From: Saccoglossus kowalevskii
Taxonomy: Eukaryota; Hemichordata; Enteropneusta; Harrimaniidae
Assembly (NCBI RefSeq): GCF_000003605.2
Contig: NW_003117443.1
Coordinates: 157,371 to 185,454, forward strand
DNA: 28,084 nt
Direction: 5' to 3'
Shown here piece by piece: positions 12,301-19,161 of this stretch. Position 1 is the first letter of the stretch, and the number at the start of each line of letters is the position of its first letter. Under the pieces are notes generated by a model, which saw only the letters and a program-made list of their open reading frames with translations, made no database searches and had not been told where the DNA came from. The position numbers and the translations under genes are program-made.

Positions 12301-12829
12301 TTTGGACATGTCAAAATAATGAATTAGTATGCTTCCTCATCAGTCTATGGTTTCATGCTGTTACTGCAGATGAATAGTTACATAATAAGTTAACATCGAT
12401 TCCATGGTTCATAGTCAATTGTTAGTTGACCCATTTATGAGGTCAAGTAAATGAAACATACATGTAATTAATTTTAGAATTGCTTGCACTGATACTTTTA
12501 ATTGCTAGTTACTACAACCATGGACGTCAATGCTACAATTAATAACAACACGTCAACTGTGTTGATATCTTTGTTTTATTGTACTTTGACACAGATGACA
12601 TGAATTAAAAACGTAAGCGATTTAAAAGAAAATTTACTCAATTAAATACATCACAGCGATTAATTATCAACATTTACACACGCTATTGAAGCTTACTTGT
12701 TTCGAGGAGGTGATTCGGGACAGATTGTTTTTTCTTCGGGGCCACCAAGGTTTCTGGCACAACGATGCCATTTGTTCTAATCCCGTTTTTGCCTTGGTTA
12801 ACTGGTCGGGCGACCGCCATCATGGACAT
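76..12829 (-). CDS. CFAP221: CFAP221 (PCDP1), 5' six coding exons, gene runs off the left edge
   Basis: Cilia and flagella associated protein 221 belongs to the C1d projection of the axonemal central apparatus, where it works with CFAP54, CFAP46 and CFAP74 and binds calmodulin (known for the family). Six minus-strand exons with GT-AG introns join in frame into 346 codons plus one base, compared with about 840 residues in the human protein. Recalled human CFAP221 aligns along the whole stretch: VPNHLLE, QARPGVVHFGGYD, DEWRYYYDCIRIHCK, IPIHAYPVMN, SGIVPANGEV, ISQFNSKP and SYVLNQEQGK all have close counterparts. The first about 245 residues form PapD/ASH-type (MSP-like) beta-sandwich domains. 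The start ATG at 12,829 is preceded by an in-frame TGA two codons upstream. Introns are 476, 4,889, 4,765, 991 and 594 bp, with phases 1, 0, 0, 2, 2 and then 1 at the last donor. No coding defect was seen. The C-terminal exons lie outside the window. Confidence 0.95.
930..1190 (-). CDS. CFAP221: CFAP221 coding exon 5, second PapD-like domain
   Basis: 261 nt: one base completes the exon 4 serine, then 86 codons and two leftover bases. It carries LSKIIPLRCNAPIDFEYQL, SGIVPANGEVSIAVTFTPTD and LQLNISQFNSKPLVCTFTG, matching human IPLQCSCPVDFEFHI, SGIIPANGKMTVTIKFTP and LWISQFNSQPYECVFTG. The alternating hydrophobic pattern and the PxxG turn are typical of an ASH/MSP beta-sandwich. The acceptor is TTTCCCCAG and the donor GTGAGT (929-924). 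Confidence 0.95.
2182..2282 (-). CDS. CFAP221: CFAP221 coding exon 4
   Basis: 101 nt encoding DDENLLIPIHAYPVMNTADF and then PEIVHFPPVPLSH, followed by two bases of a split codon. It matches human GDDTLLVPIHAYPVMNS at the equivalent position, directly after HCK. The acceptor is TTGGCAG and the donor GTGAGT (2,181-2,176). It ends in phase 2 and joins exon 5 through a serine codon. It is short and was recognised from splice sites plus homology. Confidence 0.94.
2403..2530. repeat. Degenerate 50-bp tandem repeat, intron 4 side of exon 4
   Basis: About two and a half diverged units of roughly 49-53 bp. Each contains ACAAACTCTTGTATGTAAAA or a close variant followed by CC and a GTGTGT-rich tail, with unit starts near 2,403, 2,452 and 2,505. 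It lies in intron 3, just upstream of exon 4 on the minus strand. The open frames here are a by-product of the repeat. Confidence 0.7.
3035..3075. repeat. Short perfect hairpin with embedded direct repeat
   Basis: ACCATAGAC (3,041-3,049) pairs with GTCTATGGT (3,059-3,067) around a nine-base loop. GGTTTGACCA occurs on both sides as a direct repeat. It lies in intron 3 at the left edge of the interspersed repeat block. Confidence 0.7.
3090..4080. repeat. Interspersed repeat family, inverted copies left of transposon copy A
   Basis: A repeat family marked by ACAAAATGGCCACCAGTCAG-like sequence, then CATTTTGAATCAGAT and TGAAAAATAAAATGACG, occurs in reverse at about 3,100-3,290 and forward at about 3,746-3,912. 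Further inverted similarity links about 3,306-3,475 with 3,930-4,075 (TCAAGCATCAGCTTCTGGAT in one arm, its complement in the other). The whole block is a large imperfect palindrome. Forward copies continue at 5,809-6,180 on the other side of the DNA transposon. No coding capacity was seen, and the family type (MITE or satellite-like) cannot be told from this window. Confidence 0.75.
4093..5806 (-). mobile_element. Tc1/mariner-like DNA transposon, copy A (decayed)
   Basis: A 1,714-bp element ending in inverted repeats that start CCGTCATCGCC (left) and CTGTCATTGCC (right, read inward), flanked by TA (4,091-4,092 and 5,807-5,808). The terminal repeat itself folds: ACACCAAAACAG faces CTGCTTTGGTGT. 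Inside, on the minus strand, are broken pieces of an IS630/Tc1-type transposase: an N-terminal helix-turn-helix-like piece (5,297-5,034), a core piece (4,999-4,682) and a C-terminal piece (down to about 4,400). Comparison with copy B shows loss of all three catalytic acids: first Asp to Tyr (4,930-4,932), second Asp to Gly (4,705-4,707), Glu to Lys (4,590-4,592). It lies in intron 3 of CFAP221 in the same transcriptional orientation as the gene. Confidence 0.9.
4400..5297 (-). pseudogene. IS630/Tc1-mariner transposase remnant (copy A)
   Basis: Transposase that would cut and paste the element by a DDE mechanism. The visible N-terminal part resembles a helix-turn-helix region (SKSTGRSRTKGITEVVEFIE), followed by the core with MGNCGFHRGNFTEPVLREML and a C-terminal PEFNTC box. 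It is interrupted by frameshifts and stops, and it lacks about 50 bp, near 5,060-5,085, that copy B retains. All three catalytic positions are substituted, so it could not be active even if read through. Confidence 0.85.
5809..6180 (+). repeat. Interspersed repeat family, copies right of transposon copy A
   Basis: The sequence directly after the right TA (ATTAAAACAAAATAGTCACC then CATTTTGAAT) resumes the repeat unit interrupted at 4,090 (GAACAGCAT). A further full unit begins at about 5,868 with GAATGAATATATAAAATTTT, and a partial one at about 6,131. All are in the same orientation as the 3,746 copy. This is the host repeat into which the Tc1/mariner element jumped. Confidence 0.8.
6181..7047. 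other. Rest of CFAP221 intron 3, no gene seen
   Basis: AT-rich intron sequence with an adenine run at about 6,894-6,908. I see no conserved exon, no clear repeat family member and no hairpin comparable with those elsewhere in the window. Confidence 0.6.
7048..7230 (-). CDS. CFAP221: CFAP221 coding exon 3, PapD/ASH-like domain
   Basis: Exactly 61 codons, phase 0 at both ends. It opens RIANISGECLQMHIIPPTS and closes VPDEWRYYYDCIRIHCK. The last block is nearly identical to the human segment SPDEWRYYYDCIRVHCK and is the strongest single identification of the gene. The acceptor is TTTTCACAG and the donor GTAATT (non-canonical at +4, but the frame and homology both stop there). The neighbouring introns are the longest in the gene, and the downstream one carries Tc1/mariner copy A. 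Confidence 0.96.
8183..8252. repeat. Very strong hairpin in intron 2
   Basis: GCTCCGCT (8,203-8,210), a two-base bulge, GTCATC (8,213-8,218), a three-base loop, GATGAC (8,222-8,227) and AGCGGAGC (8,228-8,235) form a 14-bp perfect stem. Flanking CAACCCAT and ATGGTTG can extend it. The base composition is much more GC-rich than the surrounding intron. It could be the remnant of a palindromic mobile element or a structured RNA. Nothing in the sequence decides between these. Confidence 0.75.
9540..9735 (+). repeat. Minisatellite with 32-bp core units
   Basis: Two identical adjacent 32-bp units (9,625-9,656 and 9,657-9,688), each starting CATTTTCACCATGACACTAC and continuing CTGTAACAGGGA, are flanked by three or more diverged 34-45 bp versions on both sides. 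The exact identity of the central pair suggests recent slippage or unequal exchange. It lies in intron 2 of CFAP221. Confidence 0.9.
9959..10165. repeat. Array of palindromic TTAGC..GCTAA motifs, hairpin-forming
   Basis: Five copies of an imperfect 14-base palindrome (TTAGCACGGGCTAA, TTAGCTCGTGCTGA, TTAGCATGAGCTAA, TTAGTACAGGCTAA, TTAGCTCAAGCTAA) lie within about 180 bp. The first two pair with each other inside a longer hairpin closed by GTTCACGCA (9,963-9,971) and GTGTGAAC ending at 10,027. It resembles a foldback or MITE-type element with subterminal repeats. No clear target duplication was identified. Confidence 0.75.
10166..12119. other. Rest of CFAP221 intron 2, no gene seen
   Basis: Intron sequence without a recognisable exon, RNA gene or clear repeat. 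Short open frames near 10,366-10,721 and 11,424-12,032 show no family I know and lack convincing splice context. A TACCGGTA word lies at 10,417-10,424. Confidence 0.55.
12120..12220 (-). CDS. CFAP221: CFAP221 coding exon 2
   Basis: 101 nt: two bases complete the split codon from exon 1, then 33 codons. It encodes KIFHKVNQNSLVQARPGVV and HFGGYDLANLHKQTL, aligning with the human [22 protein letters not shown] segment at the start of the first PapD-like domain. The acceptor is CATAG (just above 12,220) and the donor GTAAGT (12,119-12,114). It ends in phase 0. It is too short to stand out as an open reading frame and was found by reading the splice sites. Confidence 0.93.
12697..12829 (-). CDS. 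CFAP221: CFAP221 coding exon 1
   Basis: Encodes 44 codons plus one base, beginning MSMMAVARPVNQGK and ending in VPNHLLET, which matches the VPNHLLES segment near the human N-terminus. The donor is GTAAGC (minus strand, 12,696-12,691) and the exon ends in phase 1. Three methionines lie within the first four codons, so the exact initiator could be codon 1, 3 or 4. An in-frame TGA just upstream excludes a longer N-terminus in this exon. The family N-terminus is poorly conserved before VPNHLLE. Confidence 0.9.
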
Positions 12830-13260
12830 AGATCACCGATAGATTCACAGGGGATTTAATCACACAATTCACAGGTGAGATGGTTTTGTACGTGTCGACT
12901 CTGCAGACTGCAGTGGTTGCTGGTTCGACCGTGTCCTCCGATGCGAAGATCAACTAGCTGCAGATCATGCTAAAAAAATTGTTGATACTCATCACTCGAC
13001 AGGACTTATGATCAAAATAGTGGACACAGCAACAAAAATACTCGCCGATGTTAATAATGCACTGGAATTATTGTAAATATAAAACGGTCCGAAGAGGAAT
13101 TGGCTTGTGAAACTGTACTATTTTGATATCAAAACAAAATGTCAGTACGCCGCCATCTTGAACTACTGCACCGTGAGCCAAACAACATCGCAGTATTGTT
13201 ACGCGCGACAACGTTAAATGTTGCCAGAGTTTTACATTAAAGTAATCATTATAACGGGAT
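12830..13260 (-). promoter_or_regulatory. Probable 5' UTR and promoter region of CFAP221
   Basis: The stretch directly upstream of the CFAP221 start codon must hold its promoter unless a non-coding first exon lies further out. It contains GCCGCCATCTTG (13,150-13,161), which matches the YY1 motif, and TGTTACGCGCGACAACG (13,198-13,214), a weak imperfect resemblance to the RFX X-box that controls many cilium genes. No TATA box was assigned. The YY1-like block also resembles the ACAAAATG..GCCGCCATTTTG repeat family of intron 3, so it may be repeat-derived. Confidence 0.4.
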
Positions 13261-13838
13261 TCTGTTTAATCGCATAGAAGTTTTTTTAAATTGTAGTTTC
13301 GAATATGCGTCAACAAGGTGGCTAATTGACTCAAATTTTGCGAACTTTTTTCTAAGTGGAGCATTGGTAGACAATCTCTAGGGAGTGAAGTGTCTGGGTC
13401 TTCCTGAATGTTTCTATGACGATATTGCGTCATTGGAGAAAATATATACCGTACATGTTTGTGAATTATTGGAGGAGAGAAATTTAACAGACCGACATGT
13501 TCTGAAAAATAAATTCGGGCTTCGTGCCTGGAATGTTAACTTTGTCGAGGAAATTAACTATGCCGTGACAGCCATTGTCACACTCCTCCTGGCCAAAACA
13601 TAATATTTGGGAAAATATATGACGACGCGCGAGACGCACTCGCAGGTTCGGGGCACATGGGCCCAACGATCACATGGAATCAGGGGGTTGGCCGGAAGTT
13701 AAATTTGCAAGCTAGATTCACAGAGAAAAATGCATTCAAAGTGCCACAGGGTACATTCAAGAATAATGCAAATATACAGATAACACAACGTAAAAAAATG
13801 CACCGGTTATCACTCCCATGATTTCAAATGTTTGGCCA
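13261..13838. other. Intergenic stretch, no supported gene
   Basis: A 72-codon open frame starting with GTG (13,385-13,603) after a CTCTAG that could serve as a splice acceptor has a plausible protein-like composition, but I recognise no family and it has no ATG. It is left unannotated as a gene. Confidence 0.5.
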
Positions 13839-13843
13839 ATTAG

Positions 13844-14689
13844 GGAATGACCATTTATTATTCCTGAGGGAGGGTCGGGCAATACTCAATCAAAATCAAT
13901 GGACCCCCCTTACTCATTTTGTAAAAGAGGGCACCCCCTTTAGAAAAAGTGAAAAATGTGTAAACCCCCCTCTATATATATATTTTCATGTGTTTTTATT
14001 GATCTTTTACATGAAGAACTTTAGTCTGTCTAATTTGTGGATATATCTTTATCAGATAAAATGTTTTACTATAAACAGCCTGAGTAGAGAAAAACTGTCG
14101 CCTCGAAAAAGCATTTTGATAAATAAACACTACTACTACTACTACTACAAGCAATCCACTATGCTTTTTCGGCAGATTTCATTTCTGTGAATTGAAATAC
14201 ACAAATTGACATATAATATTTTGAAATTTATATTCTACTATACAGTTTTACTCACTTGCCTCAATAAAGTCCATGTTATAAATTAGAACAGTCTCTTCAC
14301 TGAACAAGGTTATGCACCCAAGGCAATGGTGGCAATGAGGATGTTGCTCCTGGTGATGTTTTGTTGCCAGTGGTTTATGTGGCAGTGAAGATGGATTTCA
14401 GCTTTGATAAGACCTGTTTTGCAATAATGGATACTTATTTTAATTATATTTACACATTTTTAAACACAAGGGATTTGCATGTACTGAGATTTCATGTTTA
14501 TTTTTATTTTATTATATTTAAATGTATTCAGTTTATTTATTTTGTGTTCAATAAAAAGGGCGTAAAGTAAAAACAATAGTGTCGTTCACATCAGAGATCT
14601 CGGCACGTGCCTCAATATCACCCTTGTGGCTTTCAGTTGGAAAATACGCTGACCCCCCCTTCTGTTTTGTCTGAATAAATGGTCATTCC
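13844..14689. mobile_element. Non-autonomous DNA element with 16-bp TIRs and ATTAG target duplication
   Basis: GGAATGACCATTTATT at 13,844-13,859 is perfectly inverted at 14,674-14,689. The sequence directly outside both ends is ATTAG (13,839-13,843 and 14,690-14,694), a 5-bp target-site duplication. The 846-bp interior is AT-rich with C-runs near both ends and a short CTA/ACT microsatellite (about 14,128-14,149). No transposase was seen, so movement would need enzymes supplied elsewhere. The superfamily was not determined. Confidence 0.8.
14128..14149 (+). repeat. (ACT)n microsatellite
   Basis: Seven consecutive ACT triplets inside the 846-bp non-autonomous element. Confidence 0.9.
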
Positions 14690-14694
14690 ATTAG

Positions 14695-15400
14695 TGTGGT
14701 TAGTTGCTCAATACATGGCCAGTAAAAATATGTCACGATACGGGTCTTATCCTATCTCAAAATGATGCAAGACATGTATTCATCCACGCTCCATAATCTT
14801 CTCCCAAACACTAGTACATGTTTCTGTGCTATCGGTCTGCACTAGGCTAGCAGACATCACGAGGTGTGGAGGGCATTACAGAAATGCTATAAACTATGGA
14901 TATTCTGTAGTTTGTTTTGCGTCTACTTTATTATCTACTCTTTCATTCATTACACTTTATGTGAAACTAATTATTATTCATGACATATAATTAAATGTTC
15001 GCTTGGAATTTATTTGCGTGCAAAATCACCTTTCGTGAAAAGTATAAATAATTTCTATGCTATTATTTTTGACATTCAAAGGTAAATAAATTTATAGATG
15101 TCCTTGTTGTTATATGACATAAGAAACTATCAAGTGGGGAAAATCTATGAATTTATTTGTAAAACAACAAAAATAGCCCCTTCTCGACTATATGGGCGCA
15201 ATCAAGGATGTAATTCATTTCCATCTGGACTGCATTCAAGTTGCAGTTTGGATCTTGCATTATTTACTTTTGTATTTCAATTCCGCTAAAAGGGGTATTT
15301 CGTTTACAGTCAAAACAAAGTAATATTAGACTTTCAGTTGTGTGACAAAACAAACGCTGCCAGTGATACATTTCTGAGACTTGTAATAATACAAATATGA
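14695..15400. other. Intergenic stretch, nothing recognised
   Basis: AT-rich sequence. The only longer frame (15,098-15,289) has no recognisable family. No TIR pair or tandem array was seen. Confidence 0.55.
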
Positions 15401-15405
15401 TTTAA

Positions 15406-15562
15406 AGCGGGGGATTCGTCACCTGTGCATGCGTCAGATGGTCATAGCGTGTCATTGTTAACAAACAAGCGTCTGCCCATGAGCCTTTGCGTTGTTAGTG
15501 TGTGTTGTTATCGTCGCTTGGGACTCAATTCCCGCGCGTGCGCAGGTGACGACCCTCCCGCT
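15406..15562. mobile_element. MITE with TTAA target duplication (piggyBac or Kolobok style)
   Basis: TTAA at 15,402-15,405 and 15,563-15,566 flank an inward-facing inverted repeat AGCGGGGGATTCGTCACCTG / AGCGGGAGGGTCGTCACCTG of roughly 30 bp, with GTGCATGCG against its near complement CGCGTGCGC. The 157-bp element has no coding capacity. TTAA duplications are typical of piggyBac and Kolobok elements, and the assignment to either is inference. Confidence 0.75.
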
Positions 15563-15662
15563 TTAAACTTGTTCTTTCCGGTTCAATATTCAATGTACGG
15601 AAATAGCACTCGTGTGTGCGTGAGTGATAGAGGCTGGCGAAACTGTCTCACAACATGTTTTA

Positions 15663-17414
15663 CTGTCATCGCCATATTGTTCCGAACACCAAAACAGCAA
15701 CATTGCCAGCTAAGTTGCTGACTGCTTTGGTGTACGCGTCTAAAGACGGTTATCTTACTTGACTCCCCTTGGATCAAACTAACACCAAAAGGAGACGTCG
15801 CACTCATTGCGAGGAACACACACAAGTCAAGTGTTCTGGCAATCGATTCAAGGATTATACCCCCAATTTCAATGTATTTAAATATTCCGTGTACGTTGCC
15901 AAATATTACAGTGAATGAGACACTCTGTATGTACAGTGCCGCACTAAAAGCGGCAACCCCCAAATTATAATGGAACGTTCTTTCTGTTGAAGTTTTGCGC
16001 ACAAGTTTATTATTACATCGCGTTGTCCAATCGGGGGAAAACAATTTCGTAATTTTCTTTTCACGACTATTTTAATAATTTCACAATGCAAAAATCTAGG
16101 TTCTTTCATCATACAACCCGGTCATATATAGTACGTCAGTGGCTGAATGGATTTTCGCTGCGATATTTAGCCAATGAGACTGGGAGATCGATCAGTACTA
16201 TAGACACGGCATAGTCGACTCGGAAAAACTCAGGGAAACGGGATCAACTCGCGCCTCTAAGTCGACCAGTCGCTCACGTACAATGGAATCACCGAAGTAG
16301 TGGAATTTATTGAGTTTTTGAAGGCCAACAAAGCATCTAAGTCAGCTAGCGAAGTGAAAGGAAAGGAAAGCTGTTGGATGAGGGTATTTGTACACCCAAC
16401 ACACTGCCATCCACAAAAAACATATACCACACATTCAAGCGAGATTTAGACTACTCATATAAAAAATTACGTCTATTCCGAAAGAACAGCTGACGGAACA
16501 TAACATGGACAGAATCATGAATTATATCGACATGATTTCTCAACTTGACCCTTTTCCGTGTTCTTTTTTTTTTTTTTGATACGGCGAGCAATCGTGTCTG
16601 TGGACATGTTCCAGTATGTCAGCCGGCAGTGGAAGTGCAACGATACTACACAACCAACATAAATTTTACCGTGAATTATTGCATAGCCCGCATCAAGTTG
16701 GTGTGACCCATTTCAATATTCTCTGCGGTCCTTCAAATGGATTGGAGCTGTTTAGCAGTAGATGGTCAGCCGTAAGTTGGAGAAGGCGACACTGTTGTGA
16801 TGGACAATTGTGGTTTTCATCGCGGTAATTTCACCGAACCCGTTCTCCGTGAGATGCTCGATGCCAGACAGGTCACTCTTGTTTCAGCCTCCATATAGCC
16901 CAGAATTTAATACCTGCGAGCTCTGTTTGTGTTGATTGACTGCCGTGTCTTGTTCAATATGTTGATGCAACAAAATATACAGGCTTGGCGCACAGGCTTG
17001 TGCTGAATTTGGTACATTTGGCTTGGGTAAGAAAGATGTGGCAATCGATATACGATTCAGAGCACACACGCAAGTCCAATCTTTCGATTTTCAGTTAGCT
17101 TCCTGGCGACACAACCATTGTCAGTCATATGGATAAATTGTGGGGGCACAATCAAGTTATTGGTTCAATTTATTTTTATTAATCAATATTAATGAACATT
17201 GCATAAGCTACTTAATAATAAACAAAACAAGCACACTGAGAGAAATAGCGGTGTGCTAACTAGAGTCCACATTGAGTCGAGAAGCGCCCCTCTTAAAAAT
17301 GAGTTGATCCTAGGAGGTCAAGTAAGACAATCTTTAGACGCGTACACCAAAGCAGTCAGCAACTTAGCTGGCAATGTTGCTGTTTTGGTGTTCGAAACAA
17401 TAAGGCGATGACGG
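15663..17414 (+). mobile_element. Tc1/mariner-like DNA transposon, copy B (decayed)
   Basis: A 1,752-bp relative of copy A in the opposite orientation, with inverted ends CTGTCATCGCC (left) and CCGTCATCGCC (right, read inward) and TA at 15,661-15,662 and 17,415-17,416. It shares the folded terminal repeat. The plus strand carries the transposase remnants. Unlike copy A it keeps GAT (16,578-16,580), GAC (16,803-16,805) and GAG (16,918-16,920) at the three catalytic positions, plus the segment lost in copy A near 16,390-16,440. A thymine run at 16,563-16,577 and several indels break the frame. Confidence 0.9.
16165..17120 (+). pseudogene. IS630/Tc1-mariner transposase remnant (copy B)
   Basis: Pieces in several plus-strand frames read as a helix-turn-helix-like N-terminus, a TPNTLPSTKNIYHTFKR segment (about 16,390-16,445), an RNVCGH-like core around the first Asp, VVMDNCGFHRGNFTEPVLRE with the second Asp, and QPPYSPEFNTCELC with the Glu. 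The Asp-Glu spacing is about 37-38 residues after allowing for a one-base indel, which fits the DD(34-39)E/D range of the superfamily. Frameshifts and stops make it non-functional. Confidence 0.85.
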
Positions 17415-17704
17415 TATTTATTTCCAACGCGCGTGGTCGGCGCTTTTATTCAAAGCCGACGTTGTCAGCGGAATAGTGCACAAAATCGGGCAGGTTTCGC
17501 ACGTTAAACGTACTTTTACGTACACGTTACGTGCATTTAACGGACATTAGCTTTTCGTGTTAAGCAGGTAAAAACGAAGTGAACATTATCATTGTCGAAA
17601 AACAAGGATATTTGAACTGCCAAATCGCAGGTCGGCAGGAATTTGCGTCGCAAATTGTGACATCATCTATGGTCTATCATTATCAATAATATATTGTTTA
17701 GTGA
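17415..17704. other. Short intergenic stretch, nothing recognised
   Basis: Contains a dense set of ACGT-containing words (ACGTAC, TACGTGC) near 17,500-17,540 but no gene, RNA or repeat that I can name. Confidence 0.5.
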
Positions 17705-17840
17705 CATCCACTTGTTTCTTTGAGGTCCCCAGCTCTGGCCGACTCCTACCTGAGGCGAGGGCCAGTAGAAAGACTATTTTCCACGTCAAAAATGTGACTG
17801 GAGTGGTGCTGATCGGAGCTGCAAATCCAACGGGTCTTTG
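17705..17840 (-). pseudogene. Tyrosine-recombinase (DIRS/Ngaro-like) fragment
   Basis: The minus strand reads through about 40 codons as FAAPISTTPVTFLTWKIVF followed by LLALASGRSRPELGTSKKQ. The block LTWK.VFLLALASGRxRxE is the conserved N-terminal core of the tyrosine recombinase in DIRS/Ngaro-type retroelements (usually LTWKTVFLLALASGRRRSE). No catalytic R-H-R-Y set is visible, so this is a small decayed piece. No reverse transcriptase lies beside it. Confidence 0.6.
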
Positions 17841-17895
17841 AGGCTTACTTTCAATAGATCGCAGCGAAGCGGCTGCTCTGCTAAGTGCGGCATCT
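17841..17895 (-). pseudogene. Possible fragment of the 28S rRNA 3' end
   Basis: CGCTGCGATCTATTGAAAGT (minus strand, 17,866-17,847) is identical to the highly conserved 3' end of animal 28S rRNA as I recall it. The preceding ACTTAGCAGAGCAGC also matches, with only a few differences in between. The similarity fades after AAGTxAGCC. It is truncated on the high side by the 17,906-18,153 element. It runs directly into the recombinase-like reading frame. Confidence 0.55.
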
Positions 17896-17905
17896 ATAGT
17901 TCATT

Positions 17906-18153
17906 CAGAGGGAGTTGAAAAAATTTATGTATTTTAATAAATTATTAAATAATAAAATGTTATATTACTTTTATTTTACCACCCCCTCCTGGTCTTTTAC
18001 CCCCCTCTTTTTTATACCACTCTTTCCTTTATCACAACTTTGTTACGCGCTAATGTTATATGTAAATTTTAACGCGCGATGTAGACACACTCAATTATTT
18101 TACTATATAATATATAATTTATTAAAATACATAAATTTGTCCAACTCCCTGTG
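17906..18153. mobile_element. Non-autonomous element with 40-bp TIRs, hAT-like ends
   Basis: The left end CAGAGGGAGTTG and the right end CACAGGGAGTTG (read inward) continue into AAATTTATGTATTTTAATAA and then ATTAT on both sides, giving about 40 bp of near-perfect inverted repeat. GTTCATT flanks both ends (17,899-17,905 and 18,154-18,160). hAT elements usually make 8-bp duplications with CAG-type ends, and here 7 bp match exactly. The 248-bp unit has no coding sequence. Confidence 0.8.
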
Positions 18154-18160
18154 GTTCATT

Positions 18161-18685
18161 TTCTATCTCACAATCTTTTGCAAAATTCAATATGGAGTTA
18201 ACATTGTTTTGCTATAGATAAGATAGATACAAATGCTTTATTTCAACCACTCAGAAAATTTCTAATATGTTTTTCAAAACCATGGCAACAATTTACAACA
18301 ATTTATTCAATTTTATTTTGTTTACGCGGTACAGTTCACTTCGTGGCTAGAAATCATTGATTCAAATTGGAAGAACAATCGCTACCCGAATAAAATGGTG
18401 CATTAGATTAACAAATCATGTGTGTTCTTTTGACGATCTCCTGTCAATCAAGATCAGCTGACAAAGCCATGTTTTCAATGTATACATAGTGGGGCAGATA
18501 AGAGAAAAATCGTGCAAATGGTGATAAAAGCACCAAATTTGGCATAGTGACTTGTAAGGGGATACTTAAAAAATCCACCCGATTGGCCACTCAAAATTCC
18601 AAGATGGCGGCCATTTTTCAAGATGGGACTCCAGATAAGGGTTTTTCGCACTTACAGGGATGTACTTGGTCAATTGGAGTGATCT
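18161..18685. other. Intergenic stretch with a GGCGGCCATTTT block
   Basis: Contains CAAGATGGCGGCCATTTTTC (about 18,600-18,619), similar in kind to the repeat family around copy A. No gene was recognised. Confidence 0.5.
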
Positions 18686-19075
18686 TGGTGTCAATATATA
18701 TGGTTTTTGGTATGCTGAATTCAATTGTTCTAGCTTTACAATCTTCAGAGTACCAGTTGTACCAGAAAATGACAAATTAATAACAGAATACACATATTCA
18801 ATTTATTTTTTTATTTTTAAGGTTTGTTACTTTATAACATAGTAAACTTTTAAAAGATCAGTCGACTGAAATAATGACACCAAAAAGAAAAAACAATTAC
18901 TGACCATATTACATATTATTTATGTAAAATTATGTTAAAGTGTGCCAATAACATTTCAATTAAGTGAACATTGTGTCAATGGCTATGGTTTATAGCATGC
19001 TCAATTCCCTTTTCCCTAGTTTTACAACAGTAACAATAATACCAGTAACAATAATAATAACAAAATACAACAATT
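18686..19075. repeat. Diverged direct repeat downstream of the CXC pseudogene
   Basis: About 100 bp starting GTGTCAATATATATGGTTTT (18,688) is repeated in diverged form from 18,973 (GTGTCAATGGCTATGGTTTA). Shared landmarks in order are GCATGCT-like, CAATT, CTAG.TTTACAA and a final TAATAACAAAATAC or AATAACAGAATAC. It may be the remnant 3' flank of the element carrying the CXC gene. Confidence 0.45.
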
Positions 19076-19161
19076 CAAATAGTAAAACACCTTAAAACTA
19101 GCGTCTTTACATGTAATGGCATTATACAAACTTTAAATAATGAAGAATTTTGTCCTATTCC

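Noticed and set aside
12890-13076. Plus-strand frame reading DSADCSGCWFDRVLRCEDQL and on to a stop, protein-like
   Set aside because: No ATG, no clear acceptor and no known family. About 60 codons without a stop is not rare by chance.
13385-13603. 72-codon plus-strand frame starting with GTG
   Set aside because: No ATG and no recognised domain. Possibly an exon, but nothing supports it beyond length.
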